A DNA stretch of 64,000 bases from Vibrio gazogenes (GCF_023920225.1 NZ_CP092587.1:1860001-1924000), one strand, 5' to 3'; numbered from the stretch's first letter, positions 1 to 10,831 are shown. The notes: generated from the letters alone by a model not told the origin. Made by a program: numbers and translations.

Positions 1-1145
1 GTATGAGACTGCACCCATTCCAGCGTCGGCGGATCAAGCCGTTCTCCGGCCATAAAAATTGCCTGCAACGATTGGAGTGAGTGATGTTGGATAAATTCGC
101 CATGTGGATCTTCTTTTTTTATCGCTCTGAACGCGGTCGGTGCAGAAAAAAGCACATCGACTTGGTATTCATCACAGACTCGCCAAAAAGCGCCCGGATC
201 CGGGGTCCGCACCGGTTTGCCTTCATAAAGCACCGTCGCACAACCATGAAGCAGCGGCCCATAGACAATATAGGAATGACCCACAACCCATCCGACATCC
301 GAAGCGGCCCAGAACACCCCATCTTGCGGCATATTATAAATAGCAGACATCGAATACTTCATTGCTACAGCATGGCCACCGTTATCCCGGACGACGCCTT
401 TCGGTTTGCCCGTTGTCCCCGAAGTATAGAGAATATACAACGGATCGGTTGCCCGGACCGGAACACATTCATGCGGTGTTGCAACCTCAAACAACTGTTG
501 CCAATCATGATCTCTTGCTTGATTGAGTTCTGCGGTATGCACCGGCCGTTGTACGACAATCACTTGTTCCGGTTTCCAGCGACTATCCATAATCGCTTTA
601 TCGACCAAAGGTTTATACGGGATAATCTTGTTGACCTCGATACCACATGAGGCCGTTATCAGCACTTTCGGCTCAGCATCTTCGATTCTGACAGCCAACT
701 CATTCGGGGCAAAACCGCCGAACACCACGGAGTGAATCGCGCCCAAACGAGCACAAGCCAACATCCCCATGACCGCCTCTGGAATCATCGGCATATAAAG
801 CACCACCCGATCCCCTTTCGTCACCCCTTTGGCTGCTAACATGCCAGCAACACGAGCGACATCATCCCGTAACGCTTGATAACTCCACTGTTTTTGGATA
901 CCTGTCGCCGGTGAATCATAAATCAGCGCCGTCCGTTCTCCCCGCCCTTGCTGACAATGATAATCTAACGCCATCCACGCGGTGTTCATTACCCCATCAG
1001 AGAACCAACGCTCGATCTGATGTTCATCGACACTCAGAATGGTTTTCGGTTTCTGAAACCAATCCAGTTTATTTGCCTGCTCGCCCCAGAACTTTTCTGG
1101 GTAATCCTTGGCAAATTGATACTCTCGTTCATATGTAAGCATCAT
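1..1145 (-). CDS. prpE: Propionate-CoA ligase PrpE (C-terminal part lies outside the window)
   Basis: Acyl-CoA synthetase of the ANL superfamily. It activates propionate to propionyl-CoA, feeding the 2-methylcitrate cycle in the cytoplasm. About 381 N-terminal residues are present; family members have about 630, so the rest lies beyond base 1. The AMP-binding loop YTSGTTGKPKG is at about residues 239-249, followed by the DVGWVVGHSYIVYGPL stretch typical of the acetyl/propionyl-CoA synthetase branch. Two tandem ATG codons (1145 and 1142) follow a GGGGGA ribosome-binding site. Last gene of the prp operon, 67 nt after prpD, which favours propionyl- over acetyl-CoA synthetase. Confidence 0.9.
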   Translation of the reverse strand, partial: MMLTYEREYQFAKDYPEKFWGEQANKLDWFQKPKTILSVDEHQIERWFSDGVMNTAWMALDYHCQQGRGERTALIYDSPATGIQKQWSYQALRDDVARVAGMLAAKGVTKGDRVVLYMPMIPEAVMGMLACARLGAIHSVVFGGFAPNELAVRIEDAEPKVLITASCGIEVNKIIPYKPLVDKAIMDSRWKPEQVIVVQRPVHTAELNQARDHDWQQLFEVATPHECVPVRATDPLYILYTSGTTGKPKGVVRDNGGHAVAMKYSMSAIYNMPQDGVFWAASDVGWVVGHSYIVYGPLLHGCATVLYEGKPVRTPDPGAFWRVCDEYQVDVLFSAPTAFRAIKKEDPHGEFIQHHSLQSLQAIFMAGERLDPPTLEWVQSH

Positions 1146-1212
1146 TTCCCCCATAGATAGTGGCTGGCATCCGTTCGACACCAGCGACCTTGGGAAGTTA
1201 ATTTCACACCCG

Positions 1213-2664
1213 TTAATTGATCATGAATAGCGCCATGAACTCATCAACTGGTGTACGCTCCAGACGTTCCTGATCCAGACACAGTGTCGTCAGTGCTTTA
1301 ACACGGCCTTGAGGGAAACGCGTCTGTAAATTGCGGATGAACTTTTGCTCAAGTACAGGAATCCCTTCTTCTCTGCGACGCCGATGACCAATCGGATACT
1401 CGACCTCGACTTTCTCCGTACATGAACCATCACGGAAGAACACCTGAATTGCATTTGCGATCGAACGTTTATCTGATTCGAGATATTCACGGCTATAACG
1501 GGCATCTTCCTGAATCACCATTTTATCTCTGAGCTGATCAATTCGCGGGTCACTCATATGGAAGCTATCTTCATAATGTTCAGCAACTAAATCACCATAC
1601 AACAATGGCACAGCCGTCATATATTGTAGGCAATGATCGCGGTCTGCCGGATTGGCCAGTTCACCAACCTTGGAGATAATACGAATGGCTGATTCATGCG
1701 TTGTCATTTCAATGCGATCAATCTCGTCAATTCGATCACGGACATGAGGATGCAATTTAACCGCACACTCAACCGCCGTTTGCGCATGAAACTCAGCAGG
1801 AAACGAAATTTTGAACAGCACATTTTCCATCACATAGCTGGAGAAGTTCTGTGGCATATCAAATGCTTTCCCTTTGAACAGCACATCATAATATCCCCAC
1901 TGCGGTGCTGAGAGTACCGTCGGGATTCCCATTTCGCCTTTCATGGTGATCATCGCCAGCCGAACTGCTCGCGAGGTCGCATCTCCGGCGGCCCAGGATT
2001 TGCGCGAGCCGGCATTGGGCGCATGGCGATATGTTCGCAACGCACCACCATCGACCCAAGCCTGAGAAAGTGCATCAATAATCTGCTCTCTGCTGCCGCC
2101 AAGCATCTTGGTGACCACTGCAACGGATGCCACTCGTACCAAAAGTACATGGTCAAGGCCAACTCGATTGAAACTATTGTTCAATGCCAAAACACCTTGA
2201 ATTTCATGCGCTTTGATCATCGCAGTTAAAACATCTTTCATAACCAGCGGTGGCTTTCCTTGAGAAACAGCCATGCGGCTCAGATAATCTGCGGTCGCGA
2301 GAATGCCCCCCAGATTATCTGAGGGATGACCCCATTCGGCCGCCAACCATGTGTCATTGAAATCAAGCCAGCGAATCATGCAGCCAATGTTAAATGCGGC
2401 CATGACCGGATCGAGTTCATGGGAGGTGCCCGGAACCCGGGCGCCATTGACCACTGTGGTGCCCGGTACGATGGGACCTAAATGCTTGGTACATTCAGGA
2501 AACCGTAACGCAAGCAAACCACATCCCAGAGTGTCGATCAGGCAATTACGCGCAGTGTGGTAGGCTTCTTGCGAAGTAATGGGCTGTTGATCGACATAAT
2601 CGGCAATTTGAACCAGTAGTTCATCCGGTTGTTGCCGTTGATTAAAATCTACATTCTGACTCAT
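1213..2664 (-). CDS. prpD: 2-methylcitrate dehydratase PrpD
   Basis: 483 residues, the usual length of the MmgE/PrpD family. It dehydrates 2-methylcitrate to 2-methyl-cis-aconitate, the second step of the 2-methylcitrate cycle. The N-terminal half carries the family stretches [10 protein letters not shown] (about residues 45-54) and [19 protein letters not shown] (about 99-117). Fourteen nucleotides separate it from prpC, so the two are co-transcribed. This operon uses the iron-sulfur-independent PrpD instead of the AcnD/PrpF pair that many gammaproteobacteria, including many vibrios, carry. Confidence 0.94.
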   Translation of the reverse strand: MSQNVDFNQRQQPDELLVQIADYVDQQPITSQEAYHTARNCLIDTLGCGLLALRFPECTKHLGPIVPGTTVVNGARVPGTSHELDPVMAAFNIGCMIRWLDFNDTWLAAEWGHPSDNLGGILATADYLSRMAVSQGKPPLVMKDVLTAMIKAHEIQGVLALNNSFNRVGLDHVLLVRVASVAVVTKMLGGSREQIIDALSQAWVDGGALRTYRHAPNAGSRKSWAAGDATSRAVRLAMITMKGEMGIPTVLSAPQWGYYDVLFKGKAFDMPQNFSSYVMENVLFKISFPAEFHAQTAVECAVKLHPHVRDRIDEIDRIEMTTHESAIRIISKVGELANPADRDHCLQYMTAVPLLYGDLVAEHYEDSFHMSDPRIDQLRDKMVIQEDARYSREYLESDKRSIANAIQVFFRDGSCTEKVEVEYPIGHRRRREEGIPVLEQKFIRNLQTRFPQGRVKALTTLCLDQERLERTPVDEFMALFMIN

Positions 2665-2678
2665 GAGTCTGTCCTTGA

Positions 2679-3806
2679 TTAACGCTGTTCAATGGGAATC
2701 CAATCCTGATGCTCAGGGCCTTGATAGTCGGCACTCGGACGAATAATCCGGTTATTGTCCCGCTGCTCGAAAACATGAGCGGCCCAACCGGTCAAACGAC
2801 TGATGACAAAAATCGGGGTAAATAATGGCGTAGGAATCCCCATAAAGTGGTAAGCGGACGCATGATAGAAGTCGGCATTACAAAACAGCCCCTTCTCCCG
2901 TTTCATCACCGCTTCGACCCGTTCGGAGACAGCATAAAGGTGGTGATCACCCACCTGTTGTGAAAGACGTTGGGACCACTGTTTGATCAGTGCATTCCGA
3001 GGGTCACATTCCCGGTAGACCGCATGACCAAATCCCATGATCTTGTCTTTACGGGCCAGTTTTTCGAGCAGCGCGGTTTCCGCTTGTGCCGGTGTTTCCC
3101 ACTGTTCAATCATTGCCATGGCCGCCTCATTCGCGCCCCCGTGCAGTGGGCCGCGCAGCGTGCCTATCGCCCCGGTAATACAGGAGTGGAGATCCGATAA
3201 GGTCGAAGCACACACCCGAGCATTGAATGTAGACGCATTAAACTCGTGTTCAGCGTACAAAATCAGTGAACAATGCATGACCTGACGAAATTGCTCGTCG
3301 GGTTCACGGTCAAGCAGCATCTTCAGAAAGTACCCCCCGATCGAGGATTCGCTCCGATCTTCGGTGTCGATTCGTACCCCATCATGGCTAAACCGATACC
3401 AGTAACAGATAATGGCCGGGAAGCAGGCTAATAACCGTTCTGTCGCTGACAACTGCTGGGAAAAATCAGTCTCAGGTTCAAGATTCCCGAGTACCGAACA
3501 TCCGGTGCGCATCACATCCATCGGATGGGTTGCTGCGGGTAAGCGTTCTAAAACATCCTTGAGTACCTGTGGTAATCCACGTAACTGCATCAAGTGAGTT
3601 GTGTAGGCATCCAACTCTTGTTGATTCGGCAGTTTGCCTTTCAGTAGCAGGTAAGCCACTTCTTCGAACTGCGCATGATTGGCAAGATCTGTAATATCGT
3701 AACCGCGGTAGGTTAACCCTGTTCCGGTTTGTCCGACAGTACATAGAGCAGTCGTGCCAGCACTCTGCCCCCGCAACCCTGCACCTCCCAATTCCTTGTT
3801 TGGCAT
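2679..3806 (-). CDS. prpC: 2-methylcitrate synthase PrpC
   Basis: Citrate-synthase superfamily, 375 residues, the short form typical of methylcitrate synthases. It condenses propionyl-CoA with oxaloacetate. The predicted catalytic triad is visible as His222 (LHGG), His261 (GFGHAVY) and Asp312 (CNADFYHA). It sits between prpB and prpD in the prp operon. A 169-nt gap separates it from prpB and contains a small CAGCC/GGCTG hairpin (about 3919-3935) that could modulate mRNA processing; that role is only inferred. Confidence 0.95.
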   Translation of the reverse strand: MPNKELGGAGLRGQSAGTTALCTVGQTGTGLTYRGYDITDLANHAQFEEVAYLLLKGKLPNQQELDAYTTHLMQLRGLPQVLKDVLERLPAATHPMDVMRTGCSVLGNLEPETDFSQQLSATERLLACFPAIICYWYRFSHDGVRIDTEDRSESSIGGYFLKMLLDREPDEQFRQVMHCSLILYAEHEFNASTFNARVCASTLSDLHSCITGAIGTLRGPLHGGANEAAMAMIEQWETPAQAETALLEKLARKDKIMGFGHAVYRECDPRNALIKQWSQRLSQQVGDHHLYAVSERVEAVMKREKGLFCNADFYHASAYHFMGIPTPLFTPIFVISRLTGWAAHVFEQRDNNRIIRPSADYQGPEHQDWIPIEQR

Positions 3807-3975
3807 ATTGAGCTCCTTGTTACCTGCCGCTTATCTCTGACGGATAATCATCGTCCCAAATGGGCAATGATTCAGTCGGCAGGATTGATTTCACGTTATG
3901 GATCTAAATTGTTTGATGCAGCCAATAATCGGCTGTCTAATCTCAGTTAATCAGGTATTGAGACCTGAGTCTCCC

Positions 3976-4881
3976 CTATGAATCCGACTGATGCTGACCA
4001 GAAAATAGCTGATCCAGCTTGTCTTCATAGGTGTGATAATTCAGGTAGTCATAAAGCTCTTTCCGGGTCTGCATCTGTGGCAATAACGTCTGCTGATTAC
4101 CCGTCGTAAGCAGATGTTGATAGACCATTTCCGCTGCTTTATTCATGGCTCTGAATGCACTCAACGGATACAGCACCATGCTCACTTTCGCACCGGCAAG
4201 CTCGTCACAGTCATACAAAGGTGTTTGGCCGAATTCGGTAATATTTGCCAAAATCGGAACGGGTTTCCCCGTGGCATCTTCCAGTGCTGTCGCAAACTGC
4301 TCATATTGACCCAATTCGACCATCGCTTCGGGAAAAATCATATCGGCACCCGCTTCAACACAAGCAATCGCCCGTTCAATCGCCTTTTCCATACCTTCAA
4401 CCGCTAAAGCATCGGTACGCGCCATGATGACAAAATTATCATCGACACGCGCATCCACAGCAGCCTTAATTCTATCGGCCATTTCATCACGACTGACAAT
4501 CGCCTTGTTGGGCCGGTGTCCGCACCGTTTTTGCAGCACTTGGTCTTCAATATGAACTGCCGCCGCACCTGCTTTTTCCATCGCCCGGATAGTTCGGGCA
4601 ATGCTGAAAGCGCCGCCGAAACCGGTATCGATATCGACTAATAACGGTAAATCACTCGCATTGGTAACCCGTTCAACGTCCACCAACACATCATTGAGGG
4701 TCGTAATCCCCAAATCGGGCACCCCGTAAGAAGCATTTGCAATACCGCCACCGGACAGATAAATCGCCTGATGGCCGATTTGTTGCGCCATCATGGCACA
4801 ATACGGATTAATCGTGCCGACGATTTGAAGGGGGTGGTTGTTGCTGACTGCTGCTCTGAATTTTTTACCCGGACTGTTCAT
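3976..4881 (-). CDS. prpB: 2-methylisocitrate lyase PrpB
   Basis: 301 residues of the isocitrate lyase/PEP mutase superfamily. It cleaves 2-methylisocitrate to pyruvate and succinate, closing the methylcitrate cycle. The signature KRCGH is at residues 118-122 with the catalytic Cys120, and the metal/substrate loop DTGFG at 85-89. Its ATG overlaps the regulator's stop codon (ATGA), so prpB is translationally coupled to the GntR gene and belongs to the same transcript. Confidence 0.95.
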   Translation of the reverse strand: MNSPGKKFRAAVSNNHPLQIVGTINPYCAMMAQQIGHQAIYLSGGGIANASYGVPDLGITTLNDVLVDVERVTNASDLPLLVDIDTGFGGAFSIARTIRAMEKAGAAAVHIEDQVLQKRCGHRPNKAIVSRDEMADRIKAAVDARVDDNFVIMARTDALAVEGMEKAIERAIACVEAGADMIFPEAMVELGQYEQFATALEDATGKPVPILANITEFGQTPLYDCDELAGAKVSMVLYPLSAFRAMNKAAEMVYQHLLTTGNQQTLLPQMQTRKELYDYLNYHTYEDKLDQLFSGQHQSDS

Positions 4882-5576
4882 GATTGTTCTCCCTGTTCGG
4901 ACAGCATGTGGACTTCAATCAGTTTCCGACTGCCCGCGATATGACGCCGCATCAACATTTCCGCTAGTTCTTCATCCCGTTCCCGGATTGCCCTCAGGAT
5001 AAATTGGTGCTCCCCCAACGCTTCTTTCGGCTGACTATGCGCCCGGGGAGATTGATAACGAAACATGCGCAGTAAATGATACAACTCATCACACAATAGC
5101 CGGATAAGCTGTTGATTACGGCTGGCTTTGATAATGCAATAATGGAAATCGAAATCTCCATGTTGATGAAAGTATGAAGCCCCTTCAATTTGAGTGAGAT
5201 GGCGAGCATGTTTTTCTAACACGGCCTCTAAATTGATCAACTCTGCGGGCGTGATATATCGGGCTGCGAGACGCGCAGCCATGCCTTCAAGTGCTTCCCG
5301 CACCGCATACAGTTCAATCAACTTTTCATAAGACAGTGCAATCACCCTCGCACCGACATGTGGTATCCGTTCAATCAGGCCAAGACCTTCCAGCCGCATC
5401 AACGCTTCCCGTAATGGCCCCCGGCTGACCTGAAACTGACGGGCAAGACTGGGTTCGGAGATTTTACTCCCCGGCGCAATCTCTCCCTGAATAATTGCCT
5501 CAATCAAATAATCCGTCAGATGTTCTGACTTGGTGTTGTCTTTCTCTGGCTGAATTAAATCTGTCGCTTGATCCAC
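4878..5576 (-). CDS. GntR-family (FCD subfamily) regulator of the prp operon
   Basis: 232 residues. An N-terminal winged helix-turn-helix (about residues 20-80, with [20 protein letters not shown]) is followed by a helical FCD ligand-binding domain (about 90-220). It is the first gene of the prp operon and overlaps prpB by 4 nt, so it probably senses a methylcitrate-cycle intermediate and autoregulates. Two perfect ATGT-type palindromes of the form ATTGT-NN-ACAAT upstream fit an FCD-type GntR operator. Enteric prp operons instead use the sigma-54 activator PrpR, which is not seen here. Confidence 0.9.
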   Translation of the reverse strand: MDQATDLIQPEKDNTKSEHLTDYLIEAIIQGEIAPGSKISEPSLARQFQVSRGPLREALMRLEGLGLIERIPHVGARVIALSYEKLIELYAVREALEGMAARLAARYITPAELINLEAVLEKHARHLTQIEGASYFHQHGDFDFHYCIIKASRNQQLIRLLCDELYHLLRMFRYQSPRAHSQPKEALGEHQFILRAIRERDEELAEMLMRRHIAGSRKLIEVHMLSEQGEQS

Positions 5577-5654
5577 TGTCGTCTCTCTTTTAATGAGGTC
5601 TTTTGACCGACTTCATGTAGAAAATAGCCGATCCACTGGCAGAACCGCAAGCAG

Positions 5655-5666
5655 ATTGTTGACAAT
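5655..5666. promoter_or_regulatory. Candidate GntR operator 1
   Basis: Perfect palindrome ATTGT-TG-ACAAT, 79 nt upstream of the regulator's start codon. It is followed at once by the TTAG that also follows the second copy. The half-site and spacing suit a dimeric FCD-type GntR protein. Confidence 0.6.
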
Positions 5667-5769
5667 TTAGACTAATGTCTAACCCGTAAAATCTTATCTA
5701 TATATCAATCAAAAATAAAAGCATTTAAAAACAACAAGATAATTTAAATACATTTTTCGACCTGAAAAA

Positions 5770-5781
5770 ATTGTCAACAAT
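5770..5781. promoter_or_regulatory. Candidate GntR operator 2
   Basis: Perfect palindrome ATTGT-CA-ACAAT, 115 nt from the first copy (about eleven helical turns), also followed by TTAG. Two identical half-site pairs at this distance suggest cooperative or looping repression of the prp promoter; this is inference. Confidence 0.6.
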
Positions 5782-6034
5782 TTAGCCTAAAGGCATCGAC
5801 TTTATAGGCATGTAGAACTGATTGAACGGCCGAAAAGCATGAATGAAAGGGAGAGAAAAACCGAGTGGTGTGATGAGCAATGTCATGCGAGGGAGATGAA
5901 TCGGTGAATAAGCGCGACCTGAATGACTACCGAGCCAGACAGGAAGCGCAGCAATGGCTCAAAAAGCATCACAGATGCTAGCCGTAATACGAATATATCC
6001 GCTGTAATTCAAAATATGGAGATCAGGAGGCAGA

Positions 6035-6595
6035 CTAGACTTTCCACCCCGGATTGATCAAAGAGGTCTGATAATGATCTTCCCACTGACCGTTAATCAA
6101 CAGAAAATCTTTCAGCTCGCCTTCGTACTGAAATCCTAACCGCTTCAGCACGGCTTCACTGCGTTGATTATGGGGCATATATGTAGCGGAGATACGATGC
6201 ATATTCTGTGCTTCAAACATAAACCGACAAGCCATTTTCAATGCTCGGGTCATCACACCTTTCCCCTGCGAATTTTCAGCCAATGAATAACCGACATAAC
6301 AGCTATAAACCGGAAAACGTGAAATCTGGCTAAACGAGATCGTACCGAGCATTTCATTGGTAGACATATCGAAAATCAGGAGATAGAAACCAACCTCCAT
6401 CTTTTCTAATTCTTTAAGTTTTATCAGACGTTGTGTCCAACCTTGTTCAAGGAAGAATTCCGCTTCTCGCTTCGGTTCCCATGGGGCAAGGAAGTGACGG
6501 TTGACATTAAAATACCGGGCAATCGTTCTGGCGTCATCAACCCGAGCCGAACGAATCATAATGTCGCCATCGACATCATAAACTTGTTTATACAT
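6035..6595 (-). CDS. RimJ-like GNAT N-acetyltransferase
   Basis: 186 residues of the RimJ/RimL branch of the GNAT acetyltransferases, which acetylate protein N-termini (RimJ acts on ribosomal protein S5 in E. coli). The acetyl-CoA loop is seen in GYSLAENSQGKGVMTRAL (about residues 102-119) and the RimJ-like C-terminal stretch in YMPHNQRSEAVLKRLGF (about 139-155). An internal ATG at 6559 is an alternative start, since the first has a weak ribosome-binding site. It is a monocistronic neighbour of tyrR, 77 nt away. Substrate unproven. Confidence 0.8.
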   Translation of the reverse strand: MYKQVYDVDGDIMIRSARVDDARTIARYFNVNRHFLAPWEPKREAEFFLEQGWTQRLIKLKELEKMEVGFYLLIFDMSTNEMLGTISFSQISRFPVYSCYVGYSLAENSQGKGVMTRALKMACRFMFEAQNMHRISATYMPHNQRSEAVLKRLGFQYEGELKDFLLINGQWEDHYQTSLINPGWKV

Positions 6596-6672
6596 AAATT
6601 ACTTAGCGTCCTATTGCTTGTCACTCCGAAAGCATCAGCCTCCATCACAAGGCGATGAACATCACGGAGAAA

Positions 6673-8220
6673 TTAATGTTTCCGAATATCGTAATCTCGC
6701 AATTTGTTTGCAATTGAGGTATGAGAGACATTCAATCGTTTGGCTAGCTTGCGACTCGACGGGAATGACTGATAGAGCCGCTCCAAAACTTTGGCTTCAT
6801 AATCTTTCATAATATCATCCAGGCAGCCATCGAGGTTCAGCAATCCGATGCCTCCATTCACGACTTCAACCCCCGGAAGATGGAAATATTCAATTTTTAA
6901 TTCATCGTCTGGCATCTCAGTCAATGCTCTCAGCACCATATTATCCAACTGGCGCATATTGCCCGGCCACTGATAATGCGACAACTGTTCAATGACCGAT
7001 TCGTCATAGTGTGGTTTGACCATTCCCATATGACGCACATGCTTGGCGATAAAGAGTTCCAGCAATGGTTGCACATCATTTGGCCGCTCGCGCAATGGTG
7101 GAATTGACAAAGTCAGCACATTCAAGCGATAAAACAGATCTTCACGGAATTGATCGGATTCAGCCAAGGCTGCCAGATTATGCCGCGTTGATGCGATCAC
7201 TCGGACATCCACATGAATTTCATGTTCTTCCCCAACTCGGCGGAATGTTCCATCCTGGAGAAAACGTAATAATTTAATCTGCAGATGTGCGCTCATTTCA
7301 CCGATTTCATCGAGAAATACAGTGCCCCCATTCGCCTGCTCAAAAATGCCCTTATGCCCTTCGCGATGATTGAAAGATCCCGGCGCATGGCCGAATAACT
7401 CAGTTTCGGCAACGTCATCCGGCATCGATGCACAACTAACCACCAAAAATGGTCTCGATGCCCGTTCTGAGCGGTTATGACAGGCTTTCGCCAACATTTC
7501 TTTGCCGGTCCCGGTTTCGCCTTCGATCAACAACGGTTGATCCAGCATCGCCAGCTTTTTCGCCTGATTGATGAGGTGTTTATGCCGATTGGAGATACCC
7601 ACGAAATGTTCAAATCCCAGTTCGCTATGCAGCGGTAATTGCGTGTGCTGTATTTCATGCTGAAACTGTCTGGCGCGTAGGATCACCATTGCACTGGCCA
7701 GAATCGATTCTTTTGACTCACTCTGAATATAAACGGGCATGATTTCCAGAATATAGTCCAGACCATTCAGCACAATGTCCTCACGCTGACGGGACTTGCT
7801 CCCCTCAAGCCAGCGAGAAAAGTTAAACGCCTGCACCAGTGTTGAAATCGCATGACCGATGACGTCGTTTTCCTGCCGATTGAACAATGATAAAGCAGCA
7901 TGGTTGGCTGTATCAACAAAACCTTTTAAATCAATAGTTAATACAGCATCCGGCAAGTTATTCAGCAGTGAGACCAATTCGGTGTTATGCCGTTCCATTG
8001 GCATGAACTGAATTTTTCGGACATCTCTCACGCCTGATATCATCCGAATTTGAGCCATCAGTTCACTAAACGTCGCGAAATCAATATCCGGGCAATTCAG
8101 ATAAATAATCCCAGAAATATCAATTTCAATACCTCTTAAATCGATGTTTCTGGATACCAGAATATCCAGCAGCTCTCGGGTCAACCCGAGACGGTCTTCA
8201 CACAAGACTTCTAGACGCAC
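6673..8220 (-). CDS. tyrR: Transcriptional regulator TyrR
   Basis: Regulator of aromatic amino acid biosynthesis and transport. About 515 residues (E. coli 513): N-terminal ACT domain (1-70), PAS domain (about 80-150), AAA+ domain with Walker A GETGTGKE (234-241) and a C-terminal helix-turn-helix (about 485-510). The GAFTGA loop of true sigma-54 activators is replaced ([10 protein letters not shown]), as in TyrR, so it should act with sigma-70 RNA polymerase. The GTG at 8220 is chosen because it begins RLEVLCEDR like the E. coli protein and has GGG 9 nt upstream; a TTG at 8229 is less likely. Confidence 0.93.
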   Translation of the reverse strand: MRLEVLCEDRLGLTRELLDILVSRNIDLRGIEIDISGIIYLNCPDIDFATFSELMAQIRMISGVRDVRKIQFMPMERHNTELVSLLNNLPDAVLTIDLKGFVDTANHAALSLFNRQENDVIGHAISTLVQAFNFSRWLEGSKSRQREDIVLNGLDYILEIMPVYIQSESKESILASAMVILRARQFQHEIQHTQLPLHSELGFEHFVGISNRHKHLINQAKKLAMLDQPLLIEGETGTGKEMLAKACHNRSERASRPFLVVSCASMPDDVAETELFGHAPGSFNHREGHKGIFEQANGGTVFLDEIGEMSAHLQIKLLRFLQDGTFRRVGEEHEIHVDVRVIASTRHNLAALAESDQFREDLFYRLNVLTLSIPPLRERPNDVQPLLELFIAKHVRHMGMVKPHYDESVIEQLSHYQWPGNMRQLDNMVLRALTEMPDDELKIEYFHLPGVEVVNGGIGLLNLDGCLDDIMKDYEAKVLERLYQSFPSSRKLAKRLNVSHTSIANKLRDYDIRKH

Positions 8221-8390
8221 AAAAAGCAACCCAAACGTGTAAGGAAAAGTTGACAGTAGTGTCTATCAACACTCAACCTCCGTCAAGTCACAAACATGCC
8301 CGAGTCAGAATCAATGTACTGATATCACAATTTGATAAGGCACGTATCCGGGAGACGCATAACTGGATCTGTTGCACAGAAAAATGCTCA

Positions 8391-9440
8391 TCACGAGGTC
8401 TTCATCAGGGCCAGCACTCTCGAAACAATGGCTTTCCTGACACTGGTCAGTTTCGCTTTCCGTTCCGGAACCCATGGCAATGGCCGCAATAGTGTAACCG
8501 CCTGAAGCCCCAACCGCGCAGTCAGAATCCCGACGCCGACGCCTTGTCCGGCTCTGGCTGAGATTTTTCCGGCCAATCCGGCCGAAAGCAGGTCAGTTCC
8601 GGCATCAATCGCAATTTCACTGGCCCCGGCGGCGGCCATGTTGATAAACAACGTCCGCAACAAACGAATCCGAGACCAGTAACCTAAACGAACGCCATAT
8701 AAATCAGACAATCGGTTGATCATTATCAGATTACGCCACGCAACCAACAGCATGTCGGTGATCGCCAACGGGCTGACCGCAACCAACGCAGCCGATTCAG
8801 TTGCATACCGAGAGATCATCTGAATCGCTTTTTCATCGAGATGCTTCAGGACAAACACATCGAACAACGCCAGAACCTCACCATCGTTATAAGCTGAATT
8901 CAGATGCTTTTCCCATTCAGCCACATGCTGAGGTTCGATCGCTGACACGGAGCCATGAACCAAACCCGCATCATCGATAATTTTACGGCACAGCCCTGTT
9001 GCCTGACCGACACTGTGTGACTGAATCAGACTTTCAGCTTCCGTCTGGCGAGTAAAGTGTTTCCGCAAGGTGCGCAGTGTAAACCACTCCTTCAGTAACT
9101 GGCTGAGCCCTGCCCCGGCAAGTGCTGTGACGAGGGCTGTCCATCCCAATGTTAACCATTCACCATTTTGATATGCCGAAAGAATGGTATCTATCGCCTG
9201 CCAACCCACTAAACCGACAAAAGCGCTGCCACTCAATCGCCAAAACCAAGGGGTTTTGCTCCGGGGGCGAATAACCTTGTCGAGATTGACAGCTTCTGAT
9301 TCCGCCAATGATGACTCAGAGACGGGCTCAGGCGTAAATGTTGCCTCATCAAACTGCTGTTGCGCCAGCAGTGATGCCGTTTTCTCATTTGACAATTCTA
9401 AGTCTTGTTGAAAGACGCGTTTCGGTTGATAAGGTGTCAT
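8391..9440 (-). CDS. ycjF: YcjF-like inner-membrane protein (TIGR01620 family)
   Basis: 349 residues. Two membrane segments (about 75-95 and 100-120) and a glycine/alanine-rich third hydrophobic region near 260-310 match the YcjF/DUF697 family, which accompanies YcjX and in enterics is part of the Psp stress regulon. Its start codon overlaps the ycjX stop by 4 nt, so the pair is translationally coupled. The pspABC genes usual next to it in enterics are absent. Biochemical role unknown. Confidence 0.87.
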   Translation of the reverse strand: MTPYQPKRVFQQDLELSNEKTASLLAQQQFDEATFTPEPVSESSLAESEAVNLDKVIRPRSKTPWFWRLSGSAFVGLVGWQAIDTILSAYQNGEWLTLGWTALVTALAGAGLSQLLKEWFTLRTLRKHFTRQTEAESLIQSHSVGQATGLCRKIIDDAGLVHGSVSAIEPQHVAEWEKHLNSAYNDGEVLALFDVFVLKHLDEKAIQMISRYATESAALVAVSPLAITDMLLVAWRNLIMINRLSDLYGVRLGYWSRIRLLRTLFINMAAAGASEIAIDAGTDLLSAGLAGKISARAGQGVGVGILTARLGLQAVTLLRPLPWVPERKAKLTSVRKAIVSRVLALMKTS

Positions 9441-10831
9441 CGCAATTTATCTCCGATTAAATATTCCAATACCGTATCCAGACGAATTTGAGGAATCGGC
9501 TGCCGGGGATCAGAAATTTGTGGACGAAATTCGGTAAAATCAAACTGCTGAGATTGCCAAAATGCTGAGGATGGAAGTTTATCCGGGACTTCTCCGGGGA
9601 AAAGCGTCACATTATCTCCGCTCAGTGTTGTGCCTTGAATTGCGTGTATCTGCCCTTCCGGCGTTGAGATATATCCGGCTTGCGTCGCCTGAACAGACGC
9701 TAAAGTCAGACATTCCATCGACACATTTTCATAAGACACATCTTGCCAGACCGGCTGAATCATTTGATTCAACAGATGTAACAAATGGACATGTTGATCC
9801 GGTGTCACATGATCCGCTTTGGTCGCCGCAAACAACACTTTATCGATTTTTGGAGAAAATAGTCGTGACAATAAACCACTCCGCCCGTATTTGAAACTTT
9901 GCAGGAGTTGTACCAAGGCTTGTTGCATATCAACAAACGCATCATGCCCGGCATTGAGCGGACTCAGACAGTCCACCAGCACCACTTGACGATCAAAAGT
10001 GGAAAAATATTCCCGATAAAAGTGGCGCACTACTTTTGATTGATACTCTTGGTAACGGGCTTTGAGCACATCGTAGTTAGTGGCAATTCGTTGTGTCAGT
10101 GAGCGGCGGGGGCTCTGTTCCTCTGGCGGAAGACACGGAAAAAACTGCAGCACCGGCGCTCCGCCCAGTTCTCCGGGTAAGACAAAGCGACCGGGTTGTA
10201 CCCAGTGAAATCCTTCGGCCTTACAACGATGCAGATAATCCGTATACTCGGCCGCAATACCCGCCAATCGTTGCTCATCGGCTTCCGCATTCAAATCCAG
10301 TACCTGACTCATCTTAAGCCACCCATCGGCCATGATTTTTCTTTGACCGCTTAACTGTTGTATCTGCTGAGTCGACCACTGTTCAAAACTCATCTCCAGT
10401 AACGGTAAATCGAGTAGCCACTCTCCCGGGTAGTCGATCAAATCGATATACAATGTCAGCGACTTGCCCAGTAAACGTTTACTTCTTTTTTCCGGTCGGT
10501 ATTTGATCGCAACCCGAGTCTCACTGACATCCCGGGTTGGCTCCGGCCAAAAAGGCGGCTGACTCTGAATGGCGGCAATGGCTTTCTCATAATCAAAACG
10601 AGAGACCATCAAATTCCGTTGTGGGATCCGTTTGGTACCGATAATTCGTTGCTGCTGACTCGCGGCCAAAAAAGGCAGATGGCGATGGGTCGAGAGATAC
10701 TGAATTTGATTAAGCAATGAAGTGATAAATGCCGTTTTACCGGCTCGTGATAGCCCTGTGACAGCGACTTTGATATTCGCGTCCAGCCCTCGCTGAATCA
10801 ATTCCGAAACATCCTGTCCAATCTGTCGCAT
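9437..10831 (-). CDS. ycjX: YcjX-like P-loop NTPase
   Basis: 464 residues. The Walker A motif GLSRAGKT is at residues 26-33; DLIDYPGEWLLDLP is the presumptive Walker B/G3 region and ATKADH the G4-like motif (TKxD). YcjX family proteins are conserved GTPase-like ATPases of unknown role co-transcribed with ycjF. The ATG at 10831 is preferred over an upstream GTG at 10840 because AGGTGG, a strong ribosome-binding site, overlaps that GTG and lies 5 nt before the ATG. Confidence 0.9.
   Translation of the reverse strand: MRQIGQDVSELIQRGLDANIKVAVTGLSRAGKTAFITSLLNQIQYLSTHRHLPFLAASQQQRIIGTKRIPQRNLMVSRFDYEKAIAAIQSQPPFWPEPTRDVSETRVAIKYRPEKRSKRLLGKSLTLYIDLIDYPGEWLLDLPLLEMSFEQWSTQQIQQLSGQRKIMADGWLKMSQVLDLNAEADEQRLAGIAAEYTDYLHRCKAEGFHWVQPGRFVLPGELGGAPVLQFFPCLPPEEQSPRRSLTQRIATNYDVLKARYQEYQSKVVRHFYREYFSTFDRQVVLVDCLSPLNAGHDAFVDMQQALVQLLQSFKYGRSGLLSRLFSPKIDKVLFAATKADHVTPDQHVHLLHLLNQMIQPVWQDVSYENVSMECLTLASVQATQAGYISTPEGQIHAIQGTTLSGDNVTLFPGEVPDKLPSSAFWQSQQFDFTEFRPQISDPRQPIPQIRLDTVLEYLIGDKLR

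Larger units (their letters stand above)
5577..6034. promoter_or_regulatory. prp operon control region between divergent-looking neighbours
   Basis: A 458-nt non-coding stretch upstream of the prp operon. It contains two 12-bp palindromes, listed separately, and an inverted repeat TTAGAC-TAAT-GTCTAA at 5667-5682 directly next to the first palindrome. The interval 5680-5770 is very AT-rich, as expected for a promoter. The half nearer 6034 shows only two tiny overlapping reading frames (about 5840-5908 and 5903-5980) on the plus strand, whose reality is doubtful. Confidence 0.55.

Noticed and set aside
6673..8220. A sigma-54-dependent activator for the prp operon (PrpR)
   Set aside because: The gene has ACT and PAS domains, lacks the GAFTGA loop and matches TyrR; the prp operon has its own GntR.
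8218..8229. TTG at 8229 as start of tyrR
   Set aside because: GTG at 8220 aligns with the E. coli N-terminus and has GGG at 9 nt; the TTG lies directly against that GGG.
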